From UTCHB3 sp008363265 (GTDB taxonomy: Bacteria > Bacteroidota > Ignavibacteria > Ignavibacteriales > Ignavibacteriaceae): a stretch of DNA of 64,000 nt. Position numbers and translations under genes: made by a program. Shown piece by piece: positions 7,531 through 16,222 of the stretch. The notes under the pieces are model-generated. The model was not told the DNA's origin and made no database searches. It saw only the letters and a program-made list of their open reading frames with translations. How positions within the stretch are numbered: the stretch's first letter is position 1; the number at the start of each line of letters is the position of its first letter. The stretch lies in assembly GCA_045863055.1 (NCBI GenBank), contig BTUW01000001.1, forward strand, positions 186,001 through 250,000. Reading direction: 5' to 3'.

Positions 7531-8934
7531 TCACCTGGTTGTATCAGGTACAGTCGGGATTTCGGTCTTATTTTCAGTCTTTTTGGGTTTATCCTTCTTC
7601 TTCTCTTTGGTATTGGACTTTCCGAGTTCCTTGTTGATATCAAATGTTCCCGGTGGAGTATCAACCATCTTCACCAGCCTGTCTGTAAAGAAGGGTGTGG
7701 CGGCTGAGAAAGAATTGTTCAGAATTAGCAGATCAGTTATCTTGTAATCTCTGAGCATTTGCCTGATGGTGAACTTGAAGTAGCGGAAATCTGCTACATA
7801 CACTTCAGAAAAATTGTTGATCAGAAACGGTACGAATGCGTTTCCGAATGACTCCTTGATCACCAGTATCCTGCGCTTGTTTTTCACACCCGTGATCATC
7901 TTGATCACCGGTACGTCACCATTGGTGAAAACAAGATATGAGGAAGCACCGTTATACTTCTCATTAAGGAGCATTCCATCCTGCCAGGCACCAAAGTTGT
8001 TCGAATAATTGAAGTAAACCTTGTTTTTAGTGTTTGAGATGAAGTACTCAACACTGTCAGGATTTTCTTTAAGAACAGGATCACGCGTGTAAGAATAGAG
8101 ACTCCCTACAAAATCATGTTTAACTTTGCGTTTGAAAGTATCGAGCGGCTTCGGTTTCATTCCGGCACTTTTACAGAAGGCAACGTAAGCCTGATATGCT
8201 CCCCGCGCGGTCCAGTGATGGTCAGTTCCGAAGTAAAGGTAATCACGCTTTTTTCTGTTCAGCTCTGAGTAGGCATCAACTCTTACGATCTTTGGGTTCA
8301 GGTAGCTGTAAAGGCTGTCAATAAATGCTTTCTCAGAACGGGAGAGGGAGTCATACTTTCCCTTGACATAAAACTCGGCCGGGCTCGGGAAAACCATGGA
8401 ATATATCTTCACCGAATCCCCGATCATATCGAAAACCTTGTTCACATTCTTTGCATAGTGTTTCCCAAAAGCCGGAAGCGCGCCAAATAACTGATAAGCC
8501 TTGTTGTCATATATCAAAAGGTTGTTCTTCATCTTTCCGGTTGCGTTAGGATCAAAGACGTCACCCTCATCAAAACCGGAAGTGGTGTCGTCCACGGCTC
8601 CCGGAGCTTCCGCACCATTCTGGAAATTGACAATTTTTACACCCTGATCAGACACCCAAAAGGGATTCTTCACCATATCCATGAGTTCCAATATCCTTTC
8701 CCGCTCAGGAAATTGGTCGGTTACATAACCCGAAAAATCTTTCATAAACTTGCCGCTTAGTACACTTTCAGTTGACAGCACCGGCAATTTCATCAATTCC
8801 CGTTTCTCTTTTTCAGATTTCGACTTCTCACCGGCAGTGAGCAGAATTGTTCCGACAGCGATAAGGATAACAAGATAGAGCACCGAGTGTATGGTCGCAA
8901 GCACATTGACTTTTTTTGTTCCACTTCTGTTCAT
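7531..8934 (-). CDS. DHHW-family (AlgJ/AlgX-like) O-acetyltransferase component
   Basis: 467 residues with one N-terminal membrane helix (about residues 11-33), so the catalytic part lies outside the cytoplasm. The sequence YFGTDHHWTARGAY is the diagnostic DHHW motif of AlgJ/AlgX-type SGNH-like proteins, and ILVIKESFGNAFVPFL supplies the serine block (KESFGNA). These proteins receive acetyl groups from an MBOAT partner and pass them to an exported polysaccharide. The C-terminus is a charged lysine/threonine tail. Starts 1 base after the MBOAT stop, so the two are certainly one operon. No alginate synthesis genes are nearby, so the acceptor is another glycan. Confidence 0.85.
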   Translation of the reverse strand: MNRSGTKKVNVLATIHSVLYLVILIAVGTILLTAGEKSKSEKEKRELMKLPVLSTESVLSGKFMKDFSGYVTDQFPERERILELMDMVKNPFWVSDQGVKIVNFQNGAEAPGAVDDTTSGFDEGDVFDPNATGKMKNNLLIYDNKAYQLFGALPAFGKHYAKNVNKVFDMIGDSVKIYSMVFPSPAEFYVKGKYDSLSRSEKAFIDSLYSYLNPKIVRVDAYSELNRKKRDYLYFGTDHHWTARGAYQAYVAFCKSAGMKPKPLDTFKRKVKHDFVGSLYSYTRDPVLKENPDSVEYFISNTKNKVYFNYSNNFGAWQDGMLLNEKYNGASSYLVFTNGDVPVIKMITGVKNKRRILVIKESFGNAFVPFLINNFSEVYVADFRYFKFTIRQMLRDYKITDLLILNNSFSAATPFFTDRLVKMVDTPPGTFDINKELGKSNTKEKKKDKPKKTENKTEIPTVPDTTR

Positions 8935-8935
8935 T

Positions 8936-10333
8936 TTAAAAACCCCCGTAAAGGAATGGATTAAAACTTCTGTCGAGCAGCAGCGCGGTGCTAAAGAAGA
9001 GCGCGGCCAAAGTAAAGATAACCCTTAAACCATATGTTGCGGATGGGAAACGTTCTTCGTAGTCAGCATAGTACTTCCGGAAAAGTTCTCCCACCGGAAA
9101 AACAAAGACAAGAGCAACCAGGATAACGGGCAGATGCGTGATTAAGGCCTGCTGAAGAGAGAGGTCGACCATTATGCTTCCCGGCTGAAAGGAGAAAAGT
9201 ATCCGGTAAAACTCAGTTAGTTTATCCATGTCGCGGAAGTAAAAGAGCGACCATCCGGTAACAACCACCAACAGTAAGTAGAAGTGCTGAAAAATAACTG
9301 GAAGCCGCGGCAGAAATCGCTTAAGCAGATAAATCTCGGCAGCGATAAATATCCCGAAATAGACACCCCAGAGAAGGAAATTCAGGGTAAATCCATGCCA
9401 AAGTCCGGTGAGACTCCAGACAACTGCCAGGCTTATGATAATGTTAAACTTGCTTCGTACAAGCGAGAGCGGAATGAACACAAAATCCCTGAAAAATGAA
9501 CCAAGTGTGATGTGCCATCTTCTCCAGAATTCGGAAACCGAACGTGAGAAATACGGATAGTTGAAATTCTCAGGAAGTGTGAAACCAAATAGTGAAGCGA
9601 TCCCGATAACAATATCTGTGTAGCCTGAAAAATCGTAGTATATCTGGAGCGAGAAGATGATCAGTCCAAATAGAAGACTCAGTGAACCCGAACCCGGATC
9701 CACTGTCAGGAATTGTCTGGTTAACGGCTCAAGTGAGTCTGCAATAACTATCTTCTTGATCAACCCTGTGGATATCCTGACCAAACCGTTCGAAATGTTC
9801 AAAGCGGAGAACTTGCGTGATGCCATCTCCTCTTCGAGTTCCGAATATCTGACGATCGGACCTGCTATTATAACAGGGAAAAATGAAAGATAGAAGAGAT
9901 AGTCGGCAAAATTCCGGGTCGGGGTAATTACTTCAAGGTATATCTCAGAGACGTACGATATCGAGCGGAACATGAAAAACGAAAGTCCGATGGGGATCGC
10001 GGAAAAGAGAGAGAATCCGTCAACAGGCTCGAATTTATAGTGCAGTGCCAGATTTATTCCGGCCAGAATCCCGATCCTGATCAAGACAGATATTGCAAGA
10101 AATGTGCTCCTGAGTGCCGGTTTTTCAATTTTTATGAAAGCCAATCCGGAGATATAATCAAGAACCGCAACCGAGACCAGAACCCATATCGAATTAAGAT
10201 CGCCCCACGCGTAGAAAAAGAGGGAGGCAAACAAGAGAATGTAGTTTTTCGCCCTTATTCCCGGAATCGCAAAATAAGCTATAATGACGACCGGAAGAAA
10301 GAAATATAAAAATGTAATTGAAGTAACGCCCAT
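8936..10333 (-). CDS. MBOAT-family O-acyltransferase (AlgI-like)
   Basis: 465-residue polytopic membrane protein with about ten hydrophobic segments. It carries the AlgI/DltB signature: FFYAWGD near the N-terminus, the IYYDFSGYTDIVIGIASLFG segment, SVSEFWRRWHITLGSFFRDF with the first conserved His, and SLTGLWHGFTLNF with the catalytic His. It should move acetyl groups from a cytoplasmic donor across the membrane to the DHHW protein encoded 1 base downstream. Length is normal for AlgI. A good promoter lies 21 bases upstream of the start codon. Confidence 0.92.
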   Translation of the reverse strand: MGVTSITFLYFFLPVVIIAYFAIPGIRAKNYILLFASLFFYAWGDLNSIWVLVSVAVLDYISGLAFIKIEKPALRSTFLAISVLIRIGILAGINLALHYKFEPVDGFSLFSAIPIGLSFFMFRSISYVSEIYLEVITPTRNFADYLFYLSFFPVIIAGPIVRYSELEEEMASRKFSALNISNGLVRISTGLIKKIVIADSLEPLTRQFLTVDPGSGSLSLLFGLIIFSLQIYYDFSGYTDIVIGIASLFGFTLPENFNYPYFSRSVSEFWRRWHITLGSFFRDFVFIPLSLVRSKFNIIISLAVVWSLTGLWHGFTLNFLLWGVYFGIFIAAEIYLLKRFLPRLPVIFQHFYLLLVVVTGWSLFYFRDMDKLTEFYRILFSFQPGSIMVDLSLQQALITHLPVILVALVFVFPVGELFRKYYADYEERFPSATYGLRVIFTLAALFFSTALLLDRSFNPFLYGGF

Positions 10334-10354
10334 GAAACCCTAAAATTGTTAATA

Positions 10355-10384
10355 CAAATTTATGCAAATGAGTAGATTAGGCAA
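10355..10384 (-). promoter_or_regulatory. Predicted promoter of the MBOAT-DHHW operon
   Basis: On the minus strand TTG (10384-10382), a 19-base spacer, then TAAATTTG (10362-10355). Same architecture and spacing as the tRNA promoter at 5121-5152, fitting the Bacteroidota consensus. The start codon of the MBOAT gene is at 10333, so the 5' leader would be short. Confidence 0.55.
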
Positions 10385-10450
10385 TCATTCCATAATAACA
10401 GTATTTGCAGATTTCCGGCTATCGCTGCAAAAACACAAAAATCAAAACCA

Positions 10451-12322
10451 TCACTTCACCACCGCAACCTTTACACTTTTAACTCCTTTCCCGCTTTTCA
10501 TCAGCAGAAAATAGACACCGGTTGAAAGTTTTGTGGTGTTGTACACGATCTCCTGATCCCTGGCCCCAACCGAGCCGCTCAAGACAGTCGATACTTTTTC
10601 ACCGAGGGCGTTATAGAGCGCGAGCTCGACATTCTGCTCTGAACCGGGGTTGAAGCGGATGATCATATTGTCCCGCGCGGGATTGGGGTGTACAGAGAGC
10701 TTTTCAACCGCGGAGGTTTGAATTGATTCATCCCTGTTTGATGTTACGGTGAAGACCGTGGATGCGGTTGTTATTATTTCAGGGTCTTTGGGCTGACCGG
10801 AGTTCATTCTTGTGAACCTCTCGGCTTCAAGGGTTGGAAGTATGGCCAACCTTGCAGTGATCTGAGGTTTAACAGTCTGATAACAAAGCTCAGCGGTGAT
10901 GGTGAGATCGCCATTTTCCGATGGTTTTATCCTGTAGGTTACAATATCGGAACCGCTGCCTTCGATCGAGGCGTTGTAGTTGAAGTTTGGATCGTCGCCA
11001 ACACCCTCGATTGAAGTGCTGTCATAACTGACGTGTGAAGCTACAAATCCCTTTGGCGGTAAACGGTTGTCTTTAATGTATGACGCGGCCCTGAGGAGAG
11101 TGTTTGTTACATCACCGTTCACATCTACGAGTACACCTTCATATATCTGGGTTCTGTCCGCATTGCGGATAATATCATGGTGCGGCTCATAGACAGAATC
11201 AATACCGGTAATTTCACCGTCACTTCCCCACTCTCCCGATTCAAAAACTGTCTGGCCTGTGGAGTTCGTCACTTTGAGGTGTAGCCACATCCGTCTTATT
11301 GGTATTCCCGAAGGTAGCTTGTGACCTGAAAGGTTGGTGGTTACCACTTTTATATCGAGTGAATCGTTATTTGGTTGAGCGGATATCTCTATCTGAGCGG
11401 TCCGCGAGAGCATTTTTGTTGTCCGGGCTAGCGTGCTGTCGAAGTGATCAGGACCGGCGGTTACGCCGAGTGAATCAATATTGTTTTGCAGCATCCGGAG
11501 CATCATTTTGTTGGCACCGACAAATTCATGCTTAAAGAATGGGGCGTGCGTAGCTGTGTGCCAGGCGGGAATTGAGGAAATATCAAGTGAGTCGGAGATT
11601 GATGGCATATGACAGGTCTGGCATTCAACTCCTGATGTACTATAAATACTGTTCTTCCACTCCAGGTAAGGCGTCTGTTCAGGGAAAATTCCCGCCTGCT
11701 GATTGTTGTAGTCGAAATAGGGAGTAAAAAGTGTGTGGCATGTAGCGCACAATTCGGAATTGTTCACATGCGGTGAGTAGAGCGACTGCATGTTAACGAA
11801 CTGGATCATTGGCTGTGTAAATGGATTCTGATACGGGCCGTAGATTATCCTGGTCGTATCGATCTTGTAGTTTCCGCTATAAGACTGAGCCATCCCGAGG
11901 TTTGCGGGATCGATCTGGTGACAGAGTGTACAGCTTATGCCATCTTTCCCCAGGGGATCGTTGCGCATCATCTCCAGGGTATAATTAGTTAAGCCGTCAT
12001 GCTTTGCCTGAGTGTTTCCCATCGGGGCATGACATCTCGTGCAAATATTCTCGATGGCGTCTTTCATCGCCGGGAACTCATGGGTTTCCTCCGAGACCAT
12101 CGCCTGCCAGAGTGGATCCTTGGATGAATTGGCCATCATAGTGCTGCGCCAGTGCGTTGGTGGCGACACATCCACTCCGTTATGTGTTAGAACTGTTGCC
12201 GTTCCGGTATGGCACATGGCACAATTCCCCGATGCCGTAAACATCGATGAGTTAAATGACGGAAGTGGTGTCTGCGCGATCAGAACTGAGGTTAAGATAA
12301 GCAAGAAAAACAGTTGTTTCAT
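10451..12322 (-). CDS. Secreted five-heme cytochrome c with T9SS sorting domain
   Basis: 623 residues. Signal peptide MKQLFFLLILTSVLIAQ. Five CxxCH heme-binding motifs fall in the first 240 residues: CAMCH (34-38), CTRCH (94-98), CTLCH (131-135), CATCH (192-196) and CQTCH (234-238), resembling cytochrome c-554-type multiheme domains. A beta-rich middle region follows (about 300-530), and the last 75 residues are a type A T9SS sorting domain (LSVHPNPARDNMIIRF, LYNALGEKVS, GVYFLLMK). It should be exported and released or attached at the cell surface, where it may carry electrons or reduce a nitrogen or sulfur compound. Flanked by unrelated genes. Heme count is direct; the role is inference. Confidence 0.88.
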   Translation of the reverse strand: MKQLFFLLILTSVLIAQTPLPSFNSSMFTASGNCAMCHTGTATVLTHNGVDVSPPTHWRSTMMANSSKDPLWQAMVSEETHEFPAMKDAIENICTRCHAPMGNTQAKHDGLTNYTLEMMRNDPLGKDGISCTLCHQIDPANLGMAQSYSGNYKIDTTRIIYGPYQNPFTQPMIQFVNMQSLYSPHVNNSELCATCHTLFTPYFDYNNQQAGIFPEQTPYLEWKNSIYSTSGVECQTCHMPSISDSLDISSIPAWHTATHAPFFKHEFVGANKMMLRMLQNNIDSLGVTAGPDHFDSTLARTTKMLSRTAQIEISAQPNNDSLDIKVVTTNLSGHKLPSGIPIRRMWLHLKVTNSTGQTVFESGEWGSDGEITGIDSVYEPHHDIIRNADRTQIYEGVLVDVNGDVTNTLLRAASYIKDNRLPPKGFVASHVSYDSTSIEGVGDDPNFNYNASIEGSGSDIVTYRIKPSENGDLTITAELCYQTVKPQITARLAILPTLEAERFTRMNSGQPKDPEIITTASTVFTVTSNRDESIQTSAVEKLSVHPNPARDNMIIRFNPGSEQNVELALYNALGEKVSTVLSGSVGARDQEIVYNTTKLSTGVYFLLMKSGKGVKSVKVAVVK

Positions 12323-12496
12323 CTATTGGGTCCCGTTTCAAAAATGATTTCAATGGTTGTATGACATCCCTAAACGGAAAAAAGTTTATTATTAAACAAA
12401 ATTTAATTCATTTTCCTGAAATAAATTACATTCCTGAATCCTTTCCGTTGATTTTGAATCAAACAATAGAAGAAATCATTTATCATGGAGAAAGAA

Positions 12497-12688
12497 ATGA
12501 AGAAGAACGTTGGATCGGCTGACAAAATATTAAGATACATTGTTGGCGTTGGTGTGATTGCTGCCGGTATCTATTTTCAGAGCTGGTGGGGACTCGTCGG
12601 TCTCGTACCGATAATCACAGCCACAATGGGTGTTTGCCCTGCTTATCTTCCTTTGGGCGTCTCAACCTGCAAAACCGAAAAGAAGTAA
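12497..12688 (+). CDS. DUF2892 (YgaP-like) small membrane protein
   Basis: 63 residues with two membrane segments (ILRYIVGVGVIAAGIYF and LVGLVPIITATMGVCPAYLPLG) and the C-P-hydrophobic-PLG ending typical of DUF2892, the membrane part of YgaP-like proteins, here without a rhodanese domain. Start placed at ATG 12497 because GGAGAAAG (12487-12494) sits at the right distance; an in-frame ATG at 12485 overlaps that ribosome site. Stand-alone DUF2892 proteins are common and of unknown function. Confidence 0.85.
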   Translation: MKKNVGSADKILRYIVGVGVIAAGIYFQSWWGLVGLVPIITATMGVCPAYLPLGVSTCKTEKK

Positions 12689-12698
12689 AGTTTTCACC

Positions 12699-12733
12699 GG
12701 AGTGGCCTGCCCGAGGGTCACTCCTCCCCTTTT
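12699..12733 (+). terminator. Probable intrinsic terminator after the DUF2892 gene
   Basis: GGAGTGGCC (12699-12707) pairs with GGTCACTCC (12716-12724) with one G-T pair, loop of 8, followed by a CT-rich stretch and TTTT (12730-12733). It begins 10 bases after the stop codon. Confidence 0.55.
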
Positions 12734-12819
12734 CTGAATATTCTGCCATCCTCATATTTTTCTGCCTGAAGGCCAACCCTTAATTTTCATCTCATATTCC
12801 ACTAAACTTTGTGTTTGAC

Positions 12820-13938
12820 ATGAAAATTCTCAACCTTCTTTTCGTTTATTTAATGTTTCTCCCCTCTGTCGCGATACCCCAATATGTACTAAAATGTGAT
12901 GAAACGGGCACTTTCAGTGAAGGGATGCTCTCTTTCAGGCGTGGGGATGCCTGGGGATTTGCTGATTTGACCGGGAAGGAAGTGATCCCCCCGGCTTATT
13001 TCTACTCATTCGGTGCCCCGTTCTTCTCCGATGGGCTTGCCGTGGTGCAACTCTCAAAAGGAGGTAAATTCGGCGCGATCGATAAAACAGGAAAACTCGT
13101 GGTTCCGCCTGAATTCTTCACACTTATGAGATTTGGTTCGGGTGTGGCTGTCGCCTTCAAACCGGCGGATGCCGGGATCCCCACCACAAGGGCGCACTGC
13201 AAGATTGTTTCGAACTCGGGAGAAATAATAAGTGATTCAACCGTTAACGATCATGGCTTTGAGACCTGGTACACGGAAGGTCTGAGCGTCTTCAGAAATT
13301 CAGGGAAGTACGGCTTCCTTGACACAAAAGGCGAAGTGGCGATCCCGGCCATCTATAAAGACGCCCGGCCGTTCAGAAGCGGAATGGCAGCGGTGAATAC
13401 CCCTTCCGGCTGGAAATTTATTGATAAATCCGGTAAACTTCTTGAGGGTTTTTCCTCGAATGTTGAACCGGGAGTTTTCTCCGGAGATGTCGCAACATTT
13501 ACCGGGCAGAACGGGAAGAAAGGTGCTGTTGATAAAACCGGAAAAGTGGTCATTTCCCCCGTTTATGAACAACTGGCTACTTTTGAAAATGGTTTTTCAG
13601 CAGGTAAATACACCGACCAGAGTACATGGGAGAATATCTTTGAAATAGTCACATCCACAGGAAAAGTTGTGAAGAAGTTCTCACCCACACTGGATAAGGG
13701 GAAATACTACGAGATCCGTTCCGGTTTTGGAGACGGCCTTGCTGTGATCATTGAAGGTTTCAGCAATTATGGTTTTGTTGATACTAAAGGTTACATAGCT
13801 ATAAACACAACATTCAGTGAGGTCTCCAAATTCGTGAGCGGCAGAGCGTACGCTAAAAAGAGAGATGAGAAAACCGGGATTACCAAAGAGGGCTTCATCG
13901 ACAGTACCGGTAAATTTGTGTTTTATATTCAGCATTAA
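12820..13938 (+). CDS. Secreted WG-repeat protein
   Basis: 372 residues, signal peptide MKILNLLFVYLMFLPSVAIPQ (start at ATG 12820; an in-frame GTG at 12811 is less likely). The rest is a series of about eight WG-type repeats of 35-50 residues with the pattern FSEG..-hydrophobic-G(K/A)WGF-D-TGK-V-I-P (examples DAWGFADLTGKEVIPP, KFGAIDKTGKLVVPP, KYGFLDTKGEVAIPA, NYGFVDTKGYIAI). WG repeats form a beta-propeller-like scaffold in secreted bacterial proteins, with no enzymatic role known. Only 15 bases separate it from the next gene, so they may be co-transcribed. Confidence 0.85.
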   Translation: MKILNLLFVYLMFLPSVAIPQYVLKCDETGTFSEGMLSFRRGDAWGFADLTGKEVIPPAYFYSFGAPFFSDGLAVVQLSKGGKFGAIDKTGKLVVPPEFFTLMRFGSGVAVAFKPADAGIPTTRAHCKIVSNSGEIISDSTVNDHGFETWYTEGLSVFRNSGKYGFLDTKGEVAIPAIYKDARPFRSGMAAVNTPSGWKFIDKSGKLLEGFSSNVEPGVFSGDVATFTGQNGKKGAVDKTGKVVISPVYEQLATFENGFSAGKYTDQSTWENIFEIVTSTGKVVKKFSPTLDKGKYYEIRSGFGDGLAVIIEGFSNYGFVDTKGYIAINTTFSEVSKFVSGRAYAKKRDEKTGITKEGFIDSTGKFVFYIQH

Positions 13939-13953
13939 AAACAAGGAGTTAGC

Positions 13954-14853
13954 ATGAAAAAACCTGTAGTCGGATTCACAGGACTTGGTTTAATGGGCAA
14001 CCCGATGGCGCGCAGACTTTTGGAAGCGGGATACCATCTTCACATTTATAACAGATCCATTTCGAAAGCAGAAGAACTGATTGCACTGGGCGCGGAGTAT
14101 GAAGGCTCACCCGCGATGGTGGCAGAACATGCTGATGTGGTGTTCTCAATGGTAACGGACTCGGCAGCTCTCGAGGCGATTGCGACCGGGCAGGAAGGGA
14201 TACTTAACGGTCTCAAGTGGGGCGGAATCCACGTCGATTGCAGTACGGTACTTGCATCCACCACCGGAAAACTGTATGACCTCTACCGGGAGGCGGGCAA
14301 GAACTTCATTCATTCCCCCGTTTTGGGCAGTACCACACAGGCTTCCGAAGGACTACTTCTGACCTTCCCCGGAGGTGACAGTGAGAAAATCGAAATAGTG
14401 AAACCACTGCTCAGTACATTTTCAAGATTGATACAAGAATTCGACCACCCAACACAATCGACCAACTTCAAGATAGCATTAAACTCTATTATTACAGGTA
14501 CGATCGGAATGCTTTCGCAGGCGATGGTTTTCCTCGAGAAGGCAGGAGTGAATAATTCGGTGTTTCTGAGTGTGCTTGCGGCGTCAACTTTGAATTCGGC
14601 AACAATTCAGTTTAAGGGAAATAATATCCTCGACAGGAACTTCAATCCCCGGTTCACCGTGGAAAATCTCTTGAAGGATGCCCGCTACATGTCGGAATCT
14701 TGTGCAGCGATCGGCTGCAGATCGGATGTATCCGATGCTCTCGCCGGTGTGATCAAGGATGCTGTATCACTTGGCCACGGAAAAGAGGACTACTCAGCAA
14801 TGATCAAAGCCTTCGAATCGGCAGCAAATGTTGAAGTAAAACGAAGAATATAA
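13954..14853 (+). CDS. NAD(P)-dependent oxidoreductase, 3-hydroxyisobutyrate dehydrogenase family
   Basis: 299 residues, standard for the beta-hydroxyacid dehydrogenase family. N-terminal Rossmann motif GFTGLGLMGNPMARRL (GxGxxG), substrate motif region HVDCSTVLASTTG, and catalytic lysine in the segment TNFKIALNSIITG. The family reduces or oxidises short beta-hydroxyacids or semialdehydes (3-hydroxyisobutyrate, tartronate semialdehyde, glyoxylate, succinate semialdehyde); the glycine motif GSTTQASEGLLLTFPGG is slightly unlike the canonical GGxxGAxxGTL, so the substrate is not assigned. Strong ribosome site AAGGAG at 13943-13948. The stop and the next start are separated by 1 base. Confidence 0.85.
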   Translation: MKKPVVGFTGLGLMGNPMARRLLEAGYHLHIYNRSISKAEELIALGAEYEGSPAMVAEHADVVFSMVTDSAALEAIATGQEGILNGLKWGGIHVDCSTVLASTTGKLYDLYREAGKNFIHSPVLGSTTQASEGLLLTFPGGDSEKIEIVKPLLSTFSRLIQEFDHPTQSTNFKIALNSIITGTIGMLSQAMVFLEKAGVNNSVFLSVLAASTLNSATIQFKGNNILDRNFNPRFTVENLLKDARYMSESCAAIGCRSDVSDALAGVIKDAVSLGHGKEDYSAMIKAFESAANVEVKRRI

Positions 14854-14854
14854 A

Positions 14855-16222
14855 ATGAAAAAAATATCAGCCATTGTACTCATACTGTTCATCGCGGCCA
14901 ACTCTTCAGGTTTGGCACAAACCCTTTCCGGAAGCCTCGATGTCGGTGGCAGAAAGCTCGAACTGATCTTTCTTTTAACTCCCGAAGGTGGTACGATCGA
15001 TGTACCGGCTCAACTTTCTTACGGGATGAAACTCACCTCCGCAGTTTTTGAAAGAGACAGCCTTTTTATCACTCTTGACGCGATGAAGGTTACTTTTACC
15101 GGTAAAGTATTCGGATCGATCGACTCTGTTAACGGCCTCTACACTCAAAGCGGCAGATCGATGCCACTGACCCTTTTTCCCAAACCTGATTATCAGACCG
15201 TGAAAAGGACACAGATTATCGAACCTCCATTTCCTTATTACTCAGTCGACACTGTTTTTAACAACACTTCAGCAGGGGTTACTTTAGCAGGTACAGTTAC
15301 AGCACCTGACGATAAAGGAAAATATCCGGCAGTTATACTGGTTACAGGATCAGGTCCGCAGAACAGGGATGAGGAACTCGCGGGTCATAAACCTTTTCTG
15401 GTAATAGCCGACTGGCTTGCGAGGAACGGCATCGTAACACTCCGGTATGATGACAGGGGTTTTGCAAAATCAACAGGTAACTTCAGAGCAGCAACAACCC
15501 TCGATTTTGCAGGTGATGCATCCGCGGCTATAGACTTCCTGAGAACACTCCCGTTCGTGGATACTTCAAAAGTGGGATTAATCGGTCACAGTGAGGGAGG
15601 CCTCATCGCACCTATCGTGGCTGACATGAATAAAGGAACCAGGTTTATCATCCCGTTGGCGGGCCCCGGTGTCAATGGTAAAGAAATTATTCTTAAACAG
15701 TCATACCTCTTGGCGGAAGCTGAAGGAGAAGATACAACAGATCTGGCCTTGCTGATCGAACTGACCAAAACCTGCATAGATGCAGTGCTTGCCAATCCTG
15801 CCATGGCTGCTAAACAGATCGATTCTGCCTACAAGGCCTTCTTCACACAGTTTACACCTGAAGAAAGAGACAGTCTGATGAAAAAGGAACAGTTCGATAA
15901 AAGAGGTCTCTTTTCATTCACCACTCCCTGGTTCATTCAATTTCTGACTCTTGAACCTGTGCCTTACTATGAAAAGATCACAGTGCCCGTACTGGGACTT
16001 TGGGGGTCCAAAGATCTGCAGGTGCCGCCAACCCAGTCGATCCCACCGGTGAAGGCCGCTTTGGAAAAAGCAGGCGTTAGACACGAACTAGAAGTTCTTG
16101 ACTCGATGAACCACCTCTTCCAAAGAGTGAAAACCGGCGCGATCAGCGAGTACGGTACGACTGAAACCACGATCGAACGTGAAGTTCTCGAGCGGATCGT
16201 TAAGTTTATTAAAAGTCTTTAA
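14855..16222 (+). CDS. Secreted alpha/beta-hydrolase with N-terminal beta domain
   Basis: 455 residues with signal peptide MKKISAIVLILFIAANSSGLAQ. Residues 23-115 form a small beta domain (DUF3887-like position); the hydrolase follows with VTGSGPQNRDEE (oxyanion region), nucleophile GHSEGG near residue 245, aspartate in LGLWGSKDLQVPP and histidine in MNHLFQ. This arrangement is typical of secreted S9-like or BAAT-type esterases and peptidases in Bacteroidota. Same operon as the preceding oxidoreductase. Its 3' end overlaps the convergent gene by 4 bases. Confidence 0.85.
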   Translation: MKKISAIVLILFIAANSSGLAQTLSGSLDVGGRKLELIFLLTPEGGTIDVPAQLSYGMKLTSAVFERDSLFITLDAMKVTFTGKVFGSIDSVNGLYTQSGRSMPLTLFPKPDYQTVKRTQIIEPPFPYYSVDTVFNNTSAGVTLAGTVTAPDDKGKYPAVILVTGSGPQNRDEELAGHKPFLVIADWLARNGIVTLRYDDRGFAKSTGNFRAATTLDFAGDASAAIDFLRTLPFVDTSKVGLIGHSEGGLIAPIVADMNKGTRFIIPLAGPGVNGKEIILKQSYLLAEAEGEDTTDLALLIELTKTCIDAVLANPAMAAKQIDSAYKAFFTQFTPEERDSLMKKEQFDKRGLFSFTTPWFIQFLTLEPVPYYEKITVPVLGLWGSKDLQVPPTQSIPPVKAALEKAGVRHELEVLDSMNHLFQRVKTGAISEYGTTETTIEREVLERIVKFIKSL

